Shown one piece after another: positions 5,336 through 6,428 of a DNA stretch of 6,428 nt. Each line of letters starts with the position of its first letter. The first letter of the stretch is position 1. The position numbers were made by a program, and so were the translations under genes. The notes under the pieces are model-generated. The model was given only the letters and a program-made list of their open reading frames with translations. It ran no database searches and was not told the DNA's origin. Origin of the DNA: Clostridia bacterium (GTDB lineage: Bacteria; Bacillota; Clostridia; UMGS1883); NCBI GenBank assembly GCA_021202495.1, contig JAJQCX010000034.1:1-6428 (forward strand), written 5' to 3'.

Positions 5336-6050
5336 TAAATTCTTTTCCCACATTTTCCCTCACAAATGTACCTTCTGCCGCACCGCAATCCCCTACACAA
5401 ACGATTCTTTCATCTGTTCTTCTTGTAAAGCTTCTTTGCCTTACACATCGCTTAACGGCTGTGCAAAATGCGGAAAACCGCTCGGCGATTTCGCCCTGCC
5501 CGTCTGCCTTGACTGCCGCCGCGAAAAGCGTCAATTTTCAGGCTCGTTTACTCCGCTTAAATATGAGGGCAATGTCCGCAGAGCCTTAATAAACATGAAA
5601 TTTTACGATGCGCCGTATTTCACCCGTTCATTCGCCGTGCTTATCGCCGAGCGAATATTATCGGGCGAAATGCCGCATATTGATTTTATAACATATGTTC
5701 CCCTCTCTCAAAGCCGTCTTTCCGAACGCGGCTTTAATCAATCGCAGCTCACGGCACAGTTTTTAGGCGAAATATTAAATCTTCCCGTAAAACCTACCCT
5801 CATTTGCCGCGAAGGAACCGCGCGGCAATCAACATTAAATTACGCCCTCCGCCGCGAAAACGCAAAAAAATCATTCTACGGCGAAAACATTTCCCTTTCC
5901 GGCATGGCGCTTCTCGTCGACGACATAATGACAACCGGCTCCACCCTCTCCGCCTGTGCCTCAATCCTAATCAAACTCGGCTGCTCCAAAGTCTACATCG
6001 CCGCCTGCGCCTCCAAGCAATCGTCCCGCTTGACCGACCTCGCGCAGTGA
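5319..6050 (+). CDS. comFC: ComF family protein (double zinc finger plus phosphoribosyltransferase-type domain)
   Basis: This 243-residue protein resembles B. subtilis ComFC and H. influenzae ComF, cytoplasmic proteins needed for handling single-stranded DNA taken up during natural transformation. It is also found widely in species not known to be competent. The N-terminus has two four-cysteine zinc-binding clusters: C17, C20, C33, C36 and C48, C51, C63, C66. The C-terminal type I phosphoribosyltransferase fold shows YVPLSQSRLSERGFNQS (126-142), RQSTLNYALRRENAKKSF (169-186) and the PRPP-binding loop LLVDDIMTTGSTL (198-210), with the D201-D202 pair. Length and motifs are complete. It is translationally coupled to recD2; the pairing of a helicase with ComF suggests a shared role in DNA processing, which is inference. 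No other competence gene is visible here. Confidence 0.94.
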   Translation: MNNLIDKFFSHIFPHKCTFCRTAIPYTNDSFICSSCKASLPYTSLNGCAKCGKPLGDFALPVCLDCRREKRQFSGSFTPLKYEGNVRRALINMKFYDAPYFTRSFAVLIAERILSGEMPHIDFITYVPLSQSRLSERGFNQSQLTAQFLGEILNLPVKPTLICREGTARQSTLNYALRRENAKKSFYGENISLSGMALLVDDIMTTGSTLSACASILIKLGCSKVYIAACASKQSSRLTDLAQ

Positions 6051-6177
6051 AGAAAGACAATATATTTTAAATTCTATGCCCGCGTTGCAGCCTATACGTT
6101 TCCCCGTTCCCCCACTCTTTGTCTACACTTCCCCGTCCGCCGCAAATCCATCACCCGCGCCCGCAGGCGCTTCAATT

Positions 6178-6202
6178 AAAATTTTGCTCCGCAAAATTTT
6201 TT
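6178..6202 (+). terminator. AT-rich intrinsic terminator of the recD2-comFC operon
   Basis: AAAATTTTGC (6178-6187) pairs perfectly with GCAAAATTTT (6191-6200) around a 3-base loop, and Ts continue to 6202. The TTTTGC/GCAAAA core followed by six Ts is a plausible rho-independent terminator 127 bases after the comFC stop. The A-tract on the left would let it act in reverse too. The low GC content of the stem makes its strength uncertain. Confidence 0.6.
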
Positions 6203-6212
6203 CCATAACTTC

Positions 6213-6240
6213 ACACTCTACTCTCAACACTCCACACTCC
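6213..6240. repeat. Tandem heptamer repeat, four units
   Basis: Four consecutive 7-base units fit the consensus ACACTCC: ACACTCT (6213-6219), ACTCTCA (6220-6226), ACACTCC (6227-6233) and ACACTCC (6234-6240). It lies in the G-poor stretch after the terminator. Function unknown; it may be a short satellite that varies in copy number. Confidence 0.55.
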
Positions 6241-6351
6241 CATACAGACGCATCCTTATCTTTTTCGCCTTCCACCCTGACGCATCATCAAAATTTTCCC
6301 AAACTCTCCTCTTTTTTCCGACATATTTTCTTTTTCTTCGGCAACAATATA

Positions 6352-6372
6352 TTTGTACCCAATCGGTACAAA
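6352..6372. promoter_or_regulatory. Perfect 8-bp inverted repeat, candidate operator
   Basis: TTTGTACC (6352-6359) and GGTACAAA (6365-6372) are exact inverted repeats with a 5-base centre. The 21-base site has the size and symmetry of a dimeric repressor operator (TetR-like sites are often of this kind). It ends two bases before the second repeat copy. No matching -35/-10 pair is clear on either strand, so its target, if any, is probably downstream of the window. Confidence 0.45.
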
Positions 6373-6374
6373 CG

Positions 6375-6428
6375 TTACAGTTCAGCCATAAAAAGTGACG
6401 TCACGCGCCGAAAAGAGCGCAGAGAAAA
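6375..6428 (+). repeat. Dispersed repeat, copy 2 (cut by the window end)
   Basis: Direct-orientation copy of 2642-2694, with one extra A (6394) and four substitutions. Here it is not attached to a coding region: the equivalent of the metK final codons is intergenic. Only the left end is visible, so the total length is unknown. In the first hairpin, the changes at 6396 and 6405 keep pairing as U-G on the + strand, while 6398 breaks one pair. Confidence 0.85.

Larger units (their letters stand above)
6051..6374. other. Non-coding region after comFC
   Basis: I see no gene on either strand; the longest minus-strand candidates are about 20 codons without a convincing ribosome site. It holds a small GC hairpin (6157-6161 with 6166-6170), the terminator-like hairpin at 6178-6202, a heptamer repeat (6213-6240) and a perfect inverted repeat (6352-6372). 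From about 6203 to 6350 the + strand is rich in C and T and very poor in G. Confidence 0.7.

Noticed and set aside
5804..6070. Arg-rich + strand ORF inside comFC
   Set aside because: It is a low-complexity shadow frame of comFC, whose motifs are fully conserved in the chosen frame.
6213..6240. CRISPR array
   Set aside because: The units are 7 bases, directly adjacent and without spacers.

Overview
The window looks like a chromosomal segment from a low-to-mid GC anaerobic Firmicute, most likely a clostridium of the Oscillospiraceae/Ruminococcaceae kind. This is inferred from the mixed base composition, strong AGGAGG-type ribosome binding sites, T-tract terminators, a consensus SigA promoter, and the gene set metK, recD2 and comFC. 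All coding genes I can support are on the + strand. No mobile-element protein, CRISPR array, tRNA or rRNA is visible.

Layout. Positions 3-719 hold the 3' part of an AqpZ-like water channel, closed by a textbook intrinsic terminator (735-771). A perfect consensus promoter (784-812), with an AT-rich dyad over its start point, drives a small integral membrane protein of the COG2426 'small multidrug export' family (852-1385). metK, S-adenosylmethionine synthetase (1468-2658), follows after a short hairpin-bearing spacer and may be cotranscribed. Positions 2659-2953 are non-coding and almost completely filled by eight consecutive hairpins. Then come a small single-pass membrane protein (2961-3170), the helicase RecD2 (3131-5335) and the ComFC-like phosphoribosyltransferase protein (5319-6050). 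Each of these three overlaps the next, so they look like a translationally coupled operon. The last 378 bases are non-coding: an AT-rich terminator-like hairpin (6178-6202), a G-poor stretch with a four-unit heptamer repeat (6213-6240), a perfect 8-bp inverted repeat (6352-6372), and the start of a second copy of the sequence that follows metK.

The most unusual observation is that repeat. Positions 2642-2694 and 6375-6428 match at 49 of 54 aligned columns, in the same orientation. Copy 1 begins inside metK and supplies its last four codons and stop; copy 2 is intergenic and runs off the window. Two of the three base changes within the first hairpin keep pairing as G-U on the + strand, so the element may be a dispersed structured element that acts as RNA. 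Copy 1 continues into the hairpin-dense spacer, so the full unit may be up to about 300 bases.

The genes are mostly housekeeping: water flux, membrane transport, SAM supply, and DNA repair or recombination (RecD2) next to a competence-type DNA-processing gene (comFC). The possible new biology is in the non-coding DNA and the small membrane ORF, not in the large proteins.
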